Source: Methanobacteriota archaeon | Lineage (GTDB): Archaea; Thermoplasmatota; Poseidoniia; Poseidoniales; Poseidoniaceae | Assembly: GCA_002727485.1 (NCBI GenBank) | Contig: PBXE01000039.1 | Coordinates: 10,466 to 15,975, forward strand | DNA length: 5,510 nucleotides | Direction: 5' to 3' | Shown: positions 5,302 to 5,510 of the stretch, piece after piece | Position numbering within the stretch: position 1 is the stretch's first letter | How the letters are laid out: each line of letters begins with the position of its first letter | Notes under the pieces: model-generated | What the model was told of the DNA's origin: nothing | Seen by the model: the letters and a program-made list of their open reading frames with translations, nothing else | The model's database searches: none | Translations under genes and position numbers: made by a program

Positions 5302-5510
5302 TCACTCTGGTTGGGAATAAGACCACAATTTAGTAGTAACTAAAGCCATTACTACTATTTTTGCAAAGTCCCAAATCAAGAATGGCTCAACACCCCACTC
5401 AAATGCTTGAGCCATGTCAACGCCATAGTATTCAGCTAACCAAACAGTTCCAATTATGTAAACTGGCAACATTGCCAATGTCCAGCAGACAATCTGTGCT
5501 TTGAGGTCTG
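5302..5510 (-). CDS. bioY: BioY-type biotin transporter (ECF S component), partial C-terminus
   Basis: Only the last 68 codons are in the window; the frame runs off the right edge. The visible part has a membrane helix (LAMLPVYIIGTVWLA), a short loop with GVDMAQAFEWGVEPFLIWDFAK, and a final helix (IVVMALVTTKLW). This layout, with helix, 'G...A...G..PF...D..K' and last helix, is the typical end of BioY, the substrate-binding integral membrane subunit that takes up biotin alone or with an ECF energising module. In most BioY proteins the motif reads PFLPGDLIK; here IW replaces PG. The short tail SYSQPE ends the protein. It is upstream of and co-directional with the SPFH operon but separated by 143 bp with a separate promoter, so co-transcription is doubtful. 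The assignment rests on a short C-terminal pattern, and no ECF partner genes are visible. Confidence 0.72.
   Translation of the reverse strand, partial: DLKAQIVCWTLAMLPVYIIGTVWLAEYYGVDMAQAFEWGVEPFLIWDFAKIVVMALVTTKLWSYSQPE

Overview
The window looks like part of an archaeal chromosome, most likely a marine planktonic euryarchaeon of the Poseidoniales (Marine Group II) or a close relative. Three signs point this way: a short Toprim protein of the archaeal VEGKRD/DWDRTGGR type, archaeal TATA boxes (TTTATATA-like) a short distance upstream of starts, and a moderately AT-rich genome that carries an aerobic heme-copper oxidase. Taxonomy is inferred from gene content only.

Left part (1-1561, minus strand): a respiratory pair. 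A CuA-bearing cytochrome c oxidase subunit II (coxB) is followed, with a 1-nt stop/start overlap, by an exported protein with a CSCHG motif that runs off the left edge. The motif resembles heme-binding CXXCH but has one residue fewer. Middle left (1562-2252): a 120-220 bp divergent promoter region containing a small inverted repeat, then the only plus-strand gene, the Toprim protein. Its start is uncertain. It converges on and overlaps by 10 bp the next gene, a minus-strand tandem fusion of two gamma-glutamylcyclotransferase-like (GGCT/AIG2) domains (2243-3124). That gene has its own strong TATA box and probably an almost leaderless mRNA.

Right part (3174-5158, minus strand): a compact four-gene operon. 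In order of transcription it encodes an SPFH/band-7 membrane scaffold protein, a 78-residue two-helix membrane protein, a 71-residue ribbon-helix-helix (Arc-like) protein that starts at TTG, and a GTG-started protein with a Q/N-rich N-terminal half and a DUF4190-like two-helix membrane end. The first two junctions share an arrangement in which the TGA stop of one gene lies inside the Shine-Dalgarno of the next; the last junction is a 17-nt overlap. The genes therefore look translationally coupled and probably work together at the membrane. This operon is the best candidate in the window for a little-described system. Its promoter region (5159-5301) carries a 22-bp-spaced direct repeat over the TATA box, a possible operator for the RHH protein.

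Right edge (5302-5510, minus strand): the C-terminal end of a BioY-type biotin transporter. No RNA genes, CRISPR arrays, insertion sequences or phage genes were seen. No gene-free stretch exceeds 300 bases.
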